64,000 nucleotides of DNA from Yersinia ruckeri ATCC 29473 (lineage in GTDB: Bacteria > Pseudomonadota > Gammaproteobacteria > Enterobacterales > Enterobacteriaceae). Both the position numbers and the translations under genes were made by a program. Shown piece after piece: positions 50,010 to 62,854 of this stretch. Under the pieces are notes generated by a model, which was given only the letters and a program-made list of their open reading frames with translations, did not search any database and was not told the origin of the DNA. The DNA lies in contig NZ_KN150747.1 in assembly GCF_000754815.1 (NCBI RefSeq), positions 2,948,896 through 3,012,895 of the forward strand, read 5' to 3'. Each line of letters begins with the position of its first letter. Position 1 is the stretch's first letter.

Positions 50010-50708
50010 CTATACAGGTAATTCTGATGCGACCCGCCAATACACCGCACTCACACTACGTTCCAAACTCACGCGACAAACAATACTTTCTATTTCTTTC
50101 TGTGCTGCCGAGTTGGCCATAACTTCTGCACACACTTCTAATTGCCCAGGTCTGGCGATATCTGCACTACATAAAGATTGCAAACGCAAAGCCATTCCAT
50201 TTAATGCCTGTAATATTAATGTTCTTACCAAGATTTCATCTTCCGCACCGCAAGTAACCAGGATACGATAACGGACTTCGAGATCAACCGCTTGCTGTTG
50301 AGGTTGCAAATTAATTCGGTGCGCCGCTTCCCGTAGCAATATATTGGCACTAAGAATGACGGCGGTTGCGCATACTGCATTCCAGTGCAATCCCAAACCG
50401 CACAACACGCCGACCGCCGCCGAACACCATAAAGTAGCTGCCGTATTTAACCCTCGGATATTCATACCTTCACGCATAATGACACCGGCTCCAAGGAATC
50501 CGATACCGGAAACAATTTGCGCCGCAATCCGACCGGGGCTGTCGGGAGATGTGGTTACAGAGCTGAGAATAAAAACCGCGGCGCCAGTGGCAACCAATGC
50601 ATTGGTACGCAACCCAGCCATACGCTGACGCCACTGACGTTCAGCACCAATTAATGCACCTAGCGAAGTTGCCAATAATAAATTTAAGACGAAAGGAGTC
50701 AACGCCAT
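50010..50708 (-). CDS. mgtC: MgtC family virulence / Mg2+-starvation protein
   Basis: 232 residues from the ATG after AGGGAAAGAATC. Close to Salmonella MgtC: LLLATSLGALIGAERQWRQ, FLGAGVIMREGMN and RGLNTAATLWCSAAVGVLCGLG. Five or so membrane helices in residues 1-130, then a soluble C-terminal domain. MgtC is needed for survival in macrophages and low Mg2+, and inhibits the F1Fo ATPase; it is usually PhoP-controlled. No PhoP box could be assigned by eye. Confidence 0.92.
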   Translation of the reverse strand: MALTPFVLNLLLATSLGALIGAERQWRQRMAGLRTNALVATGAAVFILSSVTTSPDSPGRIAAQIVSGIGFLGAGVIMREGMNIRGLNTAATLWCSAAVGVLCGLGLHWNAVCATAVILSANILLREAAHRINLQPQQQAVDLEVRYRILVTCGAEDEILVRTLILQALNGMALRLQSLCSADIARPGQLEVCAEVMANSAAQKEIESIVCRVSLERSVSAVYWRVASELPV

Positions 50709-51614
50709 GATTCTTTCCCTATTATAAACAGAAGAATAATCATGTGCCTTTGGGCACACAAGTCATTGTGCAGAGATAAATCTCAGCAATTAACTGATAT
50801 GCGCACCGGGAGGAAATAAAGAGTGACTGTTGAATACCATAAAAAATCCAAATAAATATCTTCGACAGAAAAATACCGTCGGATATTAATAACGCATCAG
50901 GGTAGTCACAATTCAGAATAGAGTGATGAAGGTGCTGCCCGCCATTTTCGGCAAGCAACAAATCAGAGGGCGATGAGTCAACTTGCCTTACTTATTTGAC
51001 TACAACTTTGCGTGTCCATTTATTTTCCCCACTGAAATTTTTCATCAGTATAGATTCACATTGTAAATATGTAAAGGTGGGTTTGTTAAACAAAGCCTCA
51101 ACAATATCCATAGATAAAAAATATAATTTAACACTTCATTTATGACAATAATTAAGTGTATTTCAGGATCATAGGCAAAGCTTGCTTATCATTAGTTTAT
51201 TATTAAACAGAAAGAATCTACATTGATTTTCTCCTCCGTTAACTCACCGCTATTTCCCTTACCAAAATCAAGGATAAATTCTGTAAAGCCATTCGCCAAC
51301 AGCATCCTTGTCTCAAGATAGGGAAGGTGGAGTTCCCAGCGAGGAAGCCCAAGGAATCCGCCATTAGCCAAATGAATACTGACTTGACGATTTTTACACC
51401 GATGTTGAGTAACCGAGTTGGCAATCAACCGCCAAACGGTCTACAGGTGATAAAGATTTCATCATATTTGAGATCTGTGTCGCAACTATAACCCTAAGTC
51501 ATTCAGGGAATTGGCCGATAGGTTTTAGATGTACTCTGCTCAGTTAATTACCTATGTAAATAAAGTCTTATCCGGTTACGACCGTCCTCGAGCGCCTTTA
51601 AAACGGAAATAATA
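50709..51614. other. 906-bp gap between mgtC and a chemoreceptor gene
   Basis: Divergent control region. The mgtC side could hold a leader of the mgtC type; a 73-codon minus-strand frame at 50740-50961 is possible but unsupported. The receptor side has a degenerate sigma-28 candidate (51495-51521). A 78-codon minus-strand frame at 51192-51428 is unrecognised. Confidence 0.4.
51495..51521 (+). promoter_or_regulatory. Possible sigma-28 promoter for third chemoreceptor
   Basis: TAAGTCAT - 11 bp - GCCGATAG. The -10 differs from consensus at one base, the -35 is poor. It lies 94 bp before the start codon. Confidence 0.4.
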
Positions 51615-53339
51615 ATGAAAAGTGGAATTACGCAGCAATTAATAGATACAGCTATGCCGACTAAGGCAAGAGTCATGTTTATTAATAATATCCGCCTAGT
51701 CACCCTGTTTGTGGCGATCCTGACTGGCATATTGATATTGTTTGCCGTAGCCATTGGCACTTCCAGCTACTTCTTAAAACAAAGCAATCAATCGCTTGAA
51801 AGTGCTACTCAAGAGTTAGATATTCGCTTAGGTTTATCCAATAGCTCAGATTATCTGCGCGCGGCTCGTCTGACGCTTATCCAAGCCGCTTCTGCCGCAC
51901 GTATTGGCGATACCGAAAGTTATCAAACCAGTTTAAAAGAAGCTGAAAATCGGTTGTCCGAATCACAAAAAATGTTCGATGTTTACTCTAGTAGAACAGC
52001 AAAGGACGCGACAGATATTGCCTTAGATGTACCGCTGAAAAAAGCCTACGAACAATATCGTAATGAAGGGATGAGGGCGATGTTGGACGCCACCCAACAA
52101 GGGCATTTTGAAGAAGTGATTTCGTTAGAAGCAGAAAAACTGAAACGGTTGGATACGGCTTATAACGAACCGTTGCTGACGGCACTCAAGTACCGCACTG
52201 AACGGGCAAATCAGATCAATCAAGCCGCCCAAAAAGAAACCCGATTAGGCTATATCTTGATGGGCGGCGCTTTTATTTTCACCGTACTGCTGACACTGAT
52301 TGCTTTTATAGTGATCAGTCGGGTAATAATTAAACCAATGAATGTATTGGTGACACGCATCCAACGTATTGCAGAAGGCGATTTAACACAACCGGCCATT
52401 CCATTCGGCAGCAATGAAATTGGCGTGTTAGGTTCAAACATTCAGCAGATGCAGAAATCCCTGTCCGTTACCGTTGCATCAGTGAGAAGCAGTGCCGAAT
52501 CCATTTATCAGGGTTCATCCGAAATTGCATCAGGAAATATCGATCTTTCTGCCCGAACCGAACAACAAGCCGCCTCTTTGGAACAGACCGCCGCCAGCAT
52601 GGAACAACTTACGGCTACGGTAAAACAAAACTCGGAAAACGCCCATCATGCTAGTCAACTCGCTGCTAATGCATCAGGTAAAGCCAGTCAGGGAGGTGAT
52701 ATTGTCAGCGACGTCGTAAGCACTATGGATAAAATATCCATGAGTTCGATGAAAATTGCCGACATTACCAATGTAATAAACAGTATTGCCTTCCAGACCA
52801 ATATATTGGCACTTAACGCTGCGGTGGAAGCCGCACGGGCGGGTGAACAAGGTCGAGGATTTGCAGTTGTCGCTAGTGAGGTCAGGCATCTGGCGCAACG
52901 CAGCGCAGATGCGGCTAAAGAGATCGAATCGCTGATTGAAGCCTCAGTTGATCTGGTCGGTGACGGATCCATTTTAGTTTCTGATGCAGGTAAGGCTATG
53001 AGCGAAATCGTAACTGCTGTTACCCAGGTTACAGATATCATGGCAGAAATTGCTTCAGCCTCTGATGAACAAAGCCGAGGTATCAGCCAAGTAGCTCAAG
53101 CCGTTTCCGAAATGGATAACGTCACACAACAAAATGCGTCACTGGTACAAGAGGCCTCTGCCGCTGCGGCTTCGCTAGAGCAACAAGCTGCCATGCTGAC
53201 ACAAGCCGTCGCTGTTTTTCAGTTAAACGGGCACAGCAAAACAATGACTAGATCAATAACCGCCGGAGACAAAAAAATAGCGAATAATTTAGATGCTAAA
53301 AAGGCCGAATTGAATAACGAGAATTGGGAGACTTTCTAA
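51615..53339 (+). CDS. Methyl-accepting chemotaxis protein (NWETF tail)
   Basis: 574 residues from ATG 51615 (ribosome site ACGGAAAT). ATG 51675, giving [12 protein letters not shown], aligns better with enterobacterial receptors and may be the true start. Membrane helix about 30-54, sensor domain, second helix about 214-236, HAMP, conserved signalling tip, and the CheR/CheB tether NWETF at the end. Separate from the che operon and on the opposite strand. Ligand unknown. Confidence 0.95.
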   Translation: MKSGITQQLIDTAMPTKARVMFINNIRLVTLFVAILTGILILFAVAIGTSSYFLKQSNQSLESATQELDIRLGLSNSSDYLRAARLTLIQAASAARIGDTESYQTSLKEAENRLSESQKMFDVYSSRTAKDATDIALDVPLKKAYEQYRNEGMRAMLDATQQGHFEEVISLEAEKLKRLDTAYNEPLLTALKYRTERANQINQAAQKETRLGYILMGGAFIFTVLLTLIAFIVISRVIIKPMNVLVTRIQRIAEGDLTQPAIPFGSNEIGVLGSNIQQMQKSLSVTVASVRSSAESIYQGSSEIASGNIDLSARTEQQAASLEQTAASMEQLTATVKQNSENAHHASQLAANASGKASQGGDIVSDVVSTMDKISMSSMKIADITNVINSIAFQTNILALNAAVEAARAGEQGRGFAVVASEVRHLAQRSADAAKEIESLIEASVDLVGDGSILVSDAGKAMSEIVTAVTQVTDIMAEIASASDEQSRGISQVAQAVSEMDNVTQQNASLVQEASAAAASLEQQAAMLTQAVAVFQLNGHSKTMTRSITAGDKKIANNLDAKKAELNNENWETF

Positions 53340-53546
53340 ACTTTTTATTGCTAGCTGCTGTTACCACCAAGTCGTGTTGAGCAACAGGTCGCATAAGGAA
53401 GTGTCGTTACAGCTCACGACTATCAGTGATGATTTAGACATAAAAGCGACTTCGCAACATATTGCACGGAGTGCTTTAGTTAATTATCGCTACTGTAATT
53501 TTTCTGTGATTCGATGAAATAATTGTAAAAGTAACGTGATAAAAGC

Positions 53547-53589
53547 AAAAAACCGGAGCAAGGTAACCATCCCCTGCTCCGGTTTTTTT
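53547..53589. terminator. Bidirectional terminator, chemoreceptor / dsrB
   Basis: 11-bp perfect arms AAACCGGAGCA / TGCTCCGGTTT with a 14-nt loop; T-rich on the plus strand and A-rich on the left, so it works for both convergent genes. Confidence 0.9.
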
Positions 53590-53600
53590 ATATGCAGCAC

Positions 53601-53795
53601 TTAATTGGCTGAGCGCGGCTCTACAAAAGTGCCATCTTTACTATCGACCTCGTTAAAAAACCAGACACCAGTAGGATAATCCTCCAGTGAGACTAAATAC
53701 ATTGTTCCTTCACTGAACCGTTCCACCTCAAGAATGACACCTTCACGTCTTGGGCCACCATCTGTTTTAACCGTCACCAGATCGTTAATTTTCAT
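53601..53795 (-). CDS. dsrB: DsrB family protein
   Basis: 64 residues from the ATG giving [19 protein letters not shown]; a TTG four codons upstream is in frame. Very close to E. coli DsrB ([21 protein letters not shown]). Function unknown; E. coli dsrB has been linked to RcsB and sigma-S control. Shares the terminator with the chemoreceptor gene. Confidence 0.93.
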   Translation of the reverse strand: MKINDLVTVKTDGGPRREGVILEVERFSEGTMYLVSLEDYPTGVWFFNEVDSKDGTFVEPRSAN

Positions 53796-54007
53796 AGTGT
53801 TACTCAATATGCCGTCAATTTAGTTAGTGTAGTACATAATACAATGAGAATGATAAAGCTTACGTACAATCTCTATGTAACTCAGGGGGAAATTACAGGC
53901 CAGGACTGGCGGGAAAAGGAATCAGGGAGGATATCATGGTAATGACCAGCGACTAAACCGGGTGTAGAAATGCGGAAAATGCTAACACCGTTTTCCTGTC
54001 AGGCAAT

Positions 54008-54030
54008 AAAAAACCCGCCTAAGCGGGTTT
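54008..54030 (-). terminator. Terminator of the cold-shock gene
   Basis: 8-bp arms AAACCCGC / GCGGGTTT with a 4-nt loop; on the minus strand it runs into TTTTTT, 25 bp after the stop. Confidence 0.9.
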
Positions 54031-54054
54031 TCTCAATAATTAGCGCAAGGCTAA

Positions 54055-54267
54055 TTAGATTGCAGTTACGTTTGCTGCAGACGGACCTTTAGCACCGTTC
54101 TCGATAGAGAACTGTACGTTCTGGCCTTCAGCCAGGGTCTTGAAGCCTTGATCTTGGATTGCAGAGAAGTGTACGAACACGTCTTTGCTGCCGTCAGCTG
54201 GAGTGATGAAACCGAAGCCTTTAGACTCGTTGAACCACTTTACTTGACCTTTCATCATGTTAGACAT
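54055..54267 (-). CDS. CspA-family cold-shock protein (CspC/CspE type)
   Basis: 70 residues, one cold-shock domain with RNP1 KGFGFITP and RNP2 VFVHFSAI. Sequence is closest to E. coli CspC/CspE ([29 protein letters not shown]). It starts at ATG 54267 after TAAGGAAATAAAC. Binds single-stranded RNA/DNA as a chaperone and antiterminator. Confidence 0.96.
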   Translation of the reverse strand: MSNMMKGQVKWFNESKGFGFITPADGSKDVFVHFSAIQDQGFKTLAEGQNVQFSIENGAKGPSAANVTAI

Positions 54268-54826
54268 GTTTATTTCCTTAATTAAAAAATTTTGCCACCA
54301 TGGGCGTGTTATAGCCGGTTATCAGTCGTTACTTATGGAGGCACTATGAAGGAAATTCGTCAGTGAAGAGCTATCAACGATAACGCTTTAAATATGAACT
54401 ACTTTACTCAAGATGTCGTGCATAAATAGGTCTGTACCACAGGCCGAGACGCATTAACTCATGACCGGCATTTAATAGCAACTATTTTTATCACAGGAGC
54501 TGAATATTGTGATTCACATGACTAAAATTGAACCAGAAAAGTCGTTTTTTATTCACTTGTCGCTATTATTGGCCTTCAAATATAATATTTCATCACCTCT
54601 GAAAGAGTACATCTCAGCATCAGATTTTTGAACGTTATAATCCTCAACAAAAACTGGCTTCTGGCTTCTGGCTTCTGGCTTCTGGCTTCTGGCTTCTGGC
54701 TTCTGGCTTCTGGCTTCTGGCTTCTGGCTTCTGGCAGAAAATTTTAGCCTTTTCCAATTATCACACCAAAATACTTCCACTATTTTGCTACTATGTCCGA
54801 TAAGTTATGTTTCCGAGGGAGCCTTC
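54268..54826. other. 559-bp region between csp and lacI with tandem repeat
   Basis: Divergent genes. The csp side presumably holds its promoter and leader. A heptanucleotide tandem array fills 54654-54735. GAGGGAGCC before 54827 is the lacI ribosome site. No gene. Confidence 0.5.
54654..54735. repeat. Heptanucleotide tandem repeat (CTGGCTT, 11.7 copies)
   Basis: Eleven exact copies of CTGGCTT plus CTGGC, with no mismatches, 91 bp upstream of lacI. Such perfect arrays change length by slipped-strand mispairing. Confidence 0.97.
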
Positions 54827-55921
54827 ATGCGAGCCAAATCCGTGACTATTGATGATGTTGCTCGTTATGCTGGCGTGTCTTATCAGACCGTATCTCGTGT
54901 ATTAAACTGTTCCCCCAAAGTTTCCGAAAAAACCAGAACCAAAATAGAAAAAGCCATAGCAGCGCTGCACTATGTACCCAACCGCGTTGCCCAACAACTC
55001 GCGGGCAAGAGCAGCGATACGCTGGGATTGGTTACCACTGACTTATCCTTACATGCCCCCTCGCAAATTGCCTCAGCAATCAAGCTAAAAGCTCGCCAAT
55101 CGGGATTTAGCGTCGTTATTGCCATGATCGACAACCATGATTCACTTGCCTGTCAGCGAGCAGTTAACGAACTGCTTTCCCAGCGAGTTGAGGGCATACT
55201 GATCAATACGCCATTAACTCAAATTGAAAGTGCTGAAATTACCCAACAATGTGCAAAAACCCCCGTTATTTTTCTAGATGTCGACCCGCAATCTTCAGCA
55301 TACAGTGTCGTTTTCGATCCTTTTCTTGGCACCCAGCAAAGTGTCCAACACCTACTTGAACTGGGCCACAGAAATATAGCCCTGATCGCTGGGCCAAAAA
55401 TGTCCATTTCATCCCAACTACGCTGCCAGGGATGGCTAACGACACTAGCATCCAGCGGCTTACACCCTAGTGCTTTAGTCTACGGTAACTGGAGCGCTGA
55501 TAGCGGTTATCTCTGCGTTAGATCACTCTTGCGTGATAACGTAGACTTTACCGCCATTCTGGTTGCCAGTGACCAAATGGCTCTAGGCGTGTTACGAGCG
55601 CTCCACGAGCACGATATTGCCATTCCGTCTGAAGTATCAGTGATTGGCTATGATGACACCGCCGACAGCGCCTATTTCCATCCCCCTCTAACAACCGTCC
55701 GCCAGGATTTTCGTCTGCTCGGTGAAAAAAGCCTGTCACAGTTAATCTCTCTTTTAGGTGACGAAAACCCCCTCCGACCAACTTCGCAGGTATTGGCGAC
55801 AGAATTGGTATTACGCCACACTACCTCACCACCGAGCGGCCTATTAAAAAAACAACGGACAACGCCACAAGAGTTAGCTGAACACTTAGTGCAAATTGCT
55901 GCTCATCCCGGCTCGCTTTAG
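54827..55921 (+). CDS. lacI: LacI, lac operon repressor
   Basis: 364 residues from ATG 54827 with GAGGGAG upstream. N-terminal HTH and hinge (VTIDDVARYAGVSYQTVSRVLN, NRVAQQLAGK) match E. coli LacI, including the YQ-TVSR recognition helix. The periplasmic-binding-protein-like core includes ASDQMALGVLRALHEH and YDDTADSAYFHPPLTT. The C-terminal tail after 345 could be the tetramerisation helix but is shorter and less leucine-rich. Followed by lacZ with an operator. Confidence 0.95.
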   Translation: MRAKSVTIDDVARYAGVSYQTVSRVLNCSPKVSEKTRTKIEKAIAALHYVPNRVAQQLAGKSSDTLGLVTTDLSLHAPSQIASAIKLKARQSGFSVVIAMIDNHDSLACQRAVNELLSQRVEGILINTPLTQIESAEITQQCAKTPVIFLDVDPQSSAYSVVFDPFLGTQQSVQHLLELGHRNIALIAGPKMSISSQLRCQGWLTTLASSGLHPSALVYGNWSADSGYLCVRSLLRDNVDFTAILVASDQMALGVLRALHEHDIAIPSEVSVIGYDDTADSAYFHPPLTTVRQDFRLLGEKSLSQLISLLGDENPLRPTSQVLATELVLRHTTSPPSGLLKKQRTTPQELAEHLVQIAAHPGSL

Positions 55922-56027
55922 TGGTTGCCATCACGGTAATTGTTATTCGCTCACACCACATTACGGAAAAACAGATTAAGCGCGCCCACTCGTAAAAAAT
56001 CGGTGTGATTTTCATACCAAAAAAAAT

Positions 56028-56049
56028 AAATGCGATCACTCTCGCTTAT
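56028..56049. promoter_or_regulatory. CRP-like site of lacZ
   Basis: Half sites TGCGA and TCGCT six bases apart, within an AAAT...TTAT context; about 14 of 22 bases match the CRP consensus. Its centre is about 60 bp before the predicted start, the class I position in the E. coli lac promoter. Confidence 0.5.
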
Positions 56050-56063
56050 TTATTTTTTGTCGA

Positions 56064-56092
56064 TTTACAACGCGATTCCCGTCATTCATGGT
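56064..56092 (+). promoter_or_regulatory. Predicted lacZ promoter
   Basis: TTTACA - 17 bp - CATGGT. The -35 equals that of E. coli lacP (TTTACA) and the -10 is a weak form like TATGTT. Start predicted near 56099. Confidence 0.6.
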
Positions 56093-56103
56093 AATCGCAG
56101 AAA

Positions 56104-56124
56104 AAATGTGAGCGCATAACATTT
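56104..56124. promoter_or_regulatory. lac operator (O1-like)
   Basis: Core TGTGAGCGCATAACA with flanking AA/TT symmetry; E. coli O1 has TGTGAGCGGATAACA, one base different in this core. It overlaps the expected transcription start region and lies 66 bp before lacZ. Confidence 0.9.
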
Positions 56125-56181
56125 AAATCAGCCAGATTCGCTGATTCAATATCTGGCCACTTGATACCGCGGATGTGCTAA

Positions 56182-59334
<3,153 letters not shown>

Positions 59335-59677
59335 TTAGCCCACAATTTTCTGCTAATTGCTTAGGACTTATATCTATATAAAGCATATTGACTTGTTCAT
59401 ACAATGAAAATGATCCCAAGTGTTTACTTGCCATTAAATTATTGATTTTTATTGTATTTTTATACACCCATTCTCGTGGGTGTTTTTTTGTTTTATGTAC
59501 ACGAAATCATTACACCTCCTTCTACTTGCTACGACACTCTCAACCTATATCTTTACTTCTCATCAAGTTAAAATGACCTATAGGCTTACGCCGAAATATT
59601 TGAGCGGTTAGATAGTTTCAGATTAACTTATGAGACTTAACACCGTGGTACCAACATAAATTGAGAGGAATAACGTT
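59335..59677. other. 343-bp gap after lacZ
   Basis: Contains the lacZ terminator (59464-59489) and the promoter region of the following oxidoreductase gene (GAGAGGAATAACGTT before its ATG). No permease or acetyltransferase sequence seen. Confidence 0.6.
59464..59489 (+). terminator. Terminator after lacZ
   Basis: 7-bp arms ACACCCA / TGGGTGT with a 6-nt loop and a run of seven T residues, 130 bp after the lacZ stop. Confidence 0.88.
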
Positions 59678-60688
59678 ATGTCTCCAACTATTTCCCATCC
59701 CGATAAAATGACTGCAATAGAAATTACTCAGTTTGGGCCACCATCGGTTCTGAAAGCCTGTCGTAGAACCGTGCCAGAGCCTATTGATGGGCAGATTTTG
59801 GTTAAAGTGATGGCAGCGGGTGTTAACCGCCCTGATGTTATGCAACGCCTCGGACAATATGCCCCGCCTAAAGGTGCATCCGATATTCCCGGTTTGGAAA
59901 TATCTGGCGAAGTCATCGCCCTTGGCAACAACGCCAAACGTTATAAGATTGGAGATAAAGTCTGTGGCCTGATAGCAGGTGGCGGCTATGCCGAATATTG
60001 CGTAATACATGAAACTAATGCGTTACCCATCCCCCATGGGCTTTCCATGATTGAGGCCGCAGCACTTCCAGAAACATTCTTCACAGTGTGGGCCAACCTA
60101 TTTCAGAGAGCCCATTTAGTCGCTGGAGAAACCGTGCTGATCCACGGTGGCTCTTCAGGCATCGGCACAACGTCCATTTTATTGAGTAAAGCCTTTGGTG
60201 CCGCAAAAGTCATTGTTACCGTAGGTTCAGAAGAGAAACGTCAGGCTTGTCTAGCTCTCGGTGCCGATGTAGCTATTAACTATCGCACGCAAGATTTTGT
60301 GACTGAAACGATGCAAGCAACCGATGGCCACGGTGCTGATGTCATTGTCGATTTGATTGCCGGTGATTATGTTGCGCGTAATTATGAGGCCGCTGCAATA
60401 AATGGTCGCATTACACAAATTGGGATCCAAAATGGCCCAGCGAAAAATCTAAACTTGATGCCTATGTTGTTAAAACGGCTGACACATACAGGCTCAACAT
60501 TACGCTCGCGAACCGTGGTTGAAAAAGCGTTAATTACCAATGAATTAAAACAGAAAGTTTGGCCATTATTCGAATGCGGAAGATTAAAACCGCAGATATT
60601 TGCTACCTTCCCTCTTCAACAGGCTGCGGATGCCCATGAATTAATGGAAGGCAGCACGCATATTGGTAAAATTGTACTGACGGTTTAG
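59678..60688 (+). CDS. Zinc-independent NAD(P)H quinone oxidoreductase, PIG3 type
   Basis: 336 residues, medium-chain reductase family. GroES-like domain (about 15-130), then a Rossmann domain with the cofactor loop HGGSSGIGTTSILLSK. The N-terminal VMAAGVNRPDVMQRLGQYAPP and C-terminal HIGKIVLTV are typical of the PIG3/TP53I3 group. Substrate unknown, probably quinones or electrophilic carbonyls. Single-gene unit. Confidence 0.9.
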   Translation: MSPTISHPDKMTAIEITQFGPPSVLKACRRTVPEPIDGQILVKVMAAGVNRPDVMQRLGQYAPPKGASDIPGLEISGEVIALGNNAKRYKIGDKVCGLIAGGGYAEYCVIHETNALPIPHGLSMIEAAALPETFFTVWANLFQRAHLVAGETVLIHGGSSGIGTTSILLSKAFGAAKVIVTVGSEEKRQACLALGADVAINYRTQDFVTETMQATDGHGADVIVDLIAGDYVARNYEAAAINGRITQIGIQNGPAKNLNLMPMLLKRLTHTGSTLRSRTVVEKALITNELKQKVWPLFECGRLKPQIFATFPLQQAADAHELMEGSTHIGKIVLTV

Positions 60689-60719
60689 TCGAAACGCATA
60701 ATATAATTTTTTCTATGCT

Positions 60720-60758
60720 CCGGTAGGGATGCCAATCTAGAACAGTGGCCCCTACTGG
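60720..60758. repeat. Imperfect inverted repeat
   Basis: Arms CCGGTAGGG / CCCTACTGG with inner CCA/TGG pairing, 31 bp after the oxidoreductase stop and without a T-run. Possibly a repeat element or weak terminator. The rest of the 267-bp gap is empty. Confidence 0.4.
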
Positions 60759-60955
60759 ACACATTGATTGCAGGATTGTACTTTTGAGCAGGGTGAATAA
60801 CAGTTATCCACCCAAATCAAAAACCTGTCATTCAACTATAACAGTTAACCTAACTAATTCATCAAACTGATATACTTGAAGCTACATTTCTCGTGCTAAT
60901 CTATAGCAATCAATAATAATTGACATAAGTCACCTGCAATCACAAGGTCATCGCA

Positions 60956-61462
60956 ATGGATATAGTAAAAGAGATTCTCATTGAAGATATTGAAAAAATA
61001 AATAAAAAAGAAAAAAGGAATGGCCGTCTTGATTTCAATATTGAATTTATTCATAAGCATCCATACTTATGCTTGGCAATGCTGATTTCCTATTTCTTTG
61101 TTCTTGTTCTTATGGTTCTAACCCCTTATTTCGGAACCTATTATGTTATTGGTTTTACTGTTTTTTTTGTTTTCATGTCTGCGATTTTACTGATGGAAAT
61201 CAAGCCAGTATTCAAATTCGAAGATATCGGTGTTCTTGATTTACGCGTTTGTTACAATGGAGAATGGTTCTTCAGTCGAGCCGTCTCTATGGAGGCTGTA
61301 GATAAATTACTCAACAATTCAAATATTAATGATGATTTTAAAAACAGAATTAAACGTATTATAGAAAATAAAGGAGAGATAGATTTCTACGACGTTTACG
61401 ATCTGGCCTATTCAAAAAAACCGATATCTCCATTAAATGGATCAAATATTGTCGCTGTATAA
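60956..61462 (+). CDS. ylaC: YlaC family inner membrane protein
   Basis: 168 residues. Aligns with E. coli YlaC: FNIEFIHKHPYL, then two membrane helices (about 37-58 and 62-80), and VLDLRVCYNGEWFFSRAVS, the family signature. Function unknown. A single-gene unit preceded by CACAAGGTCATCGCA. Confidence 0.85.
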   Translation: MDIVKEILIEDIEKINKKEKRNGRLDFNIEFIHKHPYLCLAMLISYFFVLVLMVLTPYFGTYYVIGFTVFFVFMSAILLMEIKPVFKFEDIGVLDLRVCYNGEWFFSRAVSMEAVDKLLNNSNINDDFKNRIKRIIENKGEIDFYDVYDLAYSKKPISPLNGSNIVAV

Positions 61463-61793
61463 ATCTGTAGATGCTGAAAATGATTATAAATCCCATATAT
61501 TCAGAGCGCTAGAAAGACTTAAGGCGCTTTGTGAGTAGATATAAAGATGCTTAATAGCCGCTGATGGCTAAAACTGACATTTTATTGATGAGTAATCTCT
61601 TTCCAGGGCTTTTTTGTAACAATACGGGTAGTCAGCGATGTTCATTCTTCCCATTCAGAAGTAAAAATATTTTATCAATAGCACGTATTGGAAATACCAA
61701 GAAAAAACGTCAATTTTCCATAAAAAACCATTATTAATTTTGAAAAAGTTATATCATTTATCACTGACTAAATTAATCTAAGCCGGATACTTG
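61463..61793. other. 331-bp gap between ylaC and kdoO
   Basis: AT-rich, no gene seen. AGCGC...GCGCTTT at about 61505-61530 may be a weak ylaC terminator. Confidence 0.4.
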
Positions 61794-62693
61794 ATGACAT
61801 CTAACTATCTTGAGCCAGATCCGATGATCCTCACTCTTCCTTATCAACGCTGGGGAGACAACGAGCATGTCACTATTGATGCGATTGAAGCGTTGGAACA
61901 AGGAAAAGTTCTATTCTTACCTCAATTAGCCTTCGTACTCAATGAACAGGAAAAACAACTACTCAATCCTGCATTGGTGGATATAAAACGCAAAAATATC
62001 AGTTTCAAGCCTCTTGAAGGTGTTCTTACCGGAGTAACCGATGAGAGTAAAATGGAGTTAACCCGCCAATTGCTCGAACGTTATTATCAAAGTTGCGTGA
62101 GCCTATTAAAACAACTCCTACCAGATTATACCTGCTCATTACATAGCCCAACCAATAGTTTAAGATTACATCCTGTTGCCGCCTGGCGAGATAAAACATC
62201 CTGGCGAAAAGATGATAGCCGCCTGCATGTTGATGCATTCCCTTCTCGGCCAAATTATGGCGAACGTATTATTCGCATATTTACCAATATCAATCCCCAC
62301 GGTGAAAACCGGTCATGGCGGGTAGGCGAAGATTTTCAGCAAGTTGCGAGCCGCTATTTACCTAAACTTGACCACTACTCGCCTGTCAGCAGTTGGCTAC
62401 AGCACAAAGTGGGGATCACTAAACGCCGACGTAGTCACTACGATCATTTGATGCTGCAACTGCATGATAAAATGAAGTCTGATATGGATTATCAGAAAAA
62501 TGGTCAACAAGAAGCTATTGAATTCCCGCCAGGCAGTAGCTGGATTTGTTTTTCCGATCAAACTCCACACGCCGCGATGGGTGGCCAATATATGTTAGAA
62601 CAGACCTTCCTATTGCCAGTTGATGGAATGAAACACCCGGAACAATCACCGCTTAAAATTCTTGAAGCCTTAACTCGGCGATTACTAATCTAG
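61794..62693 (+). CDS. kdoO: KdoO, Kdo 3-hydroxylase (Fe(II)/2-oxoglutarate dioxygenase)
   Basis: 299 residues from ATG 61794; a TTG directly before it is also in frame. Family members hydroxylate the outer Kdo sugar of lipopolysaccharide to Ko (described in Burkholderia and Yersinia). The iron triad fits H145-x-D147 (RLHVDAFP) and H259 (TPHAAMGG). Arg-rich stretches near 206-214 suggest contact with phosphorylated lipid. Followed by a clear terminator. Confidence 0.9.
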   Translation: MTSNYLEPDPMILTLPYQRWGDNEHVTIDAIEALEQGKVLFLPQLAFVLNEQEKQLLNPALVDIKRKNISFKPLEGVLTGVTDESKMELTRQLLERYYQSCVSLLKQLLPDYTCSLHSPTNSLRLHPVAAWRDKTSWRKDDSRLHVDAFPSRPNYGERIIRIFTNINPHGENRSWRVGEDFQQVASRYLPKLDHYSPVSSWLQHKVGITKRRRSHYDHLMLQLHDKMKSDMDYQKNGQQEAIEFPPGSSWICFSDQTPHAAMGGQYMLEQTFLLPVDGMKHPEQSPLKILEALTRRLLI

Positions 62694-62766
62694 TCGCCAT
62701 CTCTGGCTTAGGCTATAAGAAATCGCTCAAGGCGCAATACCGATCCTGTCACTGCAGCACCATCAC

Positions 62767-62790
62767 AGCTCCCATTACTGGGAGCTTTTT
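62767..62790 (+). terminator. Terminator of kdoO
   Basis: 8-bp perfect arms AGCTCCCA / TGGGAGCT, 4-nt loop, then TTTT. Confidence 0.9.
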
Positions 62791-62854
62791 ATATCACTGC
62801 TTGTCGCGAATATTAAGATCAGAGGTTAATAAGGCTCAATATACGAGGAGTTAA

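Noticed and set aside
51192-51428. Minus-strand open frame of 78 codons
   Set aside because: No family recognised and no partner gene; kept only as a remark in the gap entry.
53340-53546. A DsrA small RNA next to dsrB
   Set aside because: The E. coli neighbour DsrA was looked for; no matching stem-loops apart from the shared terminator.
54654-54735. Repeat array as a CRISPR
   Set aside because: Units are 7 bp, directly joined with no spacers, and no cas genes are near.
54553-54780. Minus-strand open frame with repeated RSQKPEA heptads
   Set aside because: The repeat is simply the 7-bp array read three units at a time; no family, no ribosome site, and it lies in a control region.
56002-56018. 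Second lac operator or CRP site upstream of lacZ
   Set aside because: Palindromic, but unlike the O1-type sequence and with a poor right CRP half; 56028-56049 fits CRP spacing better.
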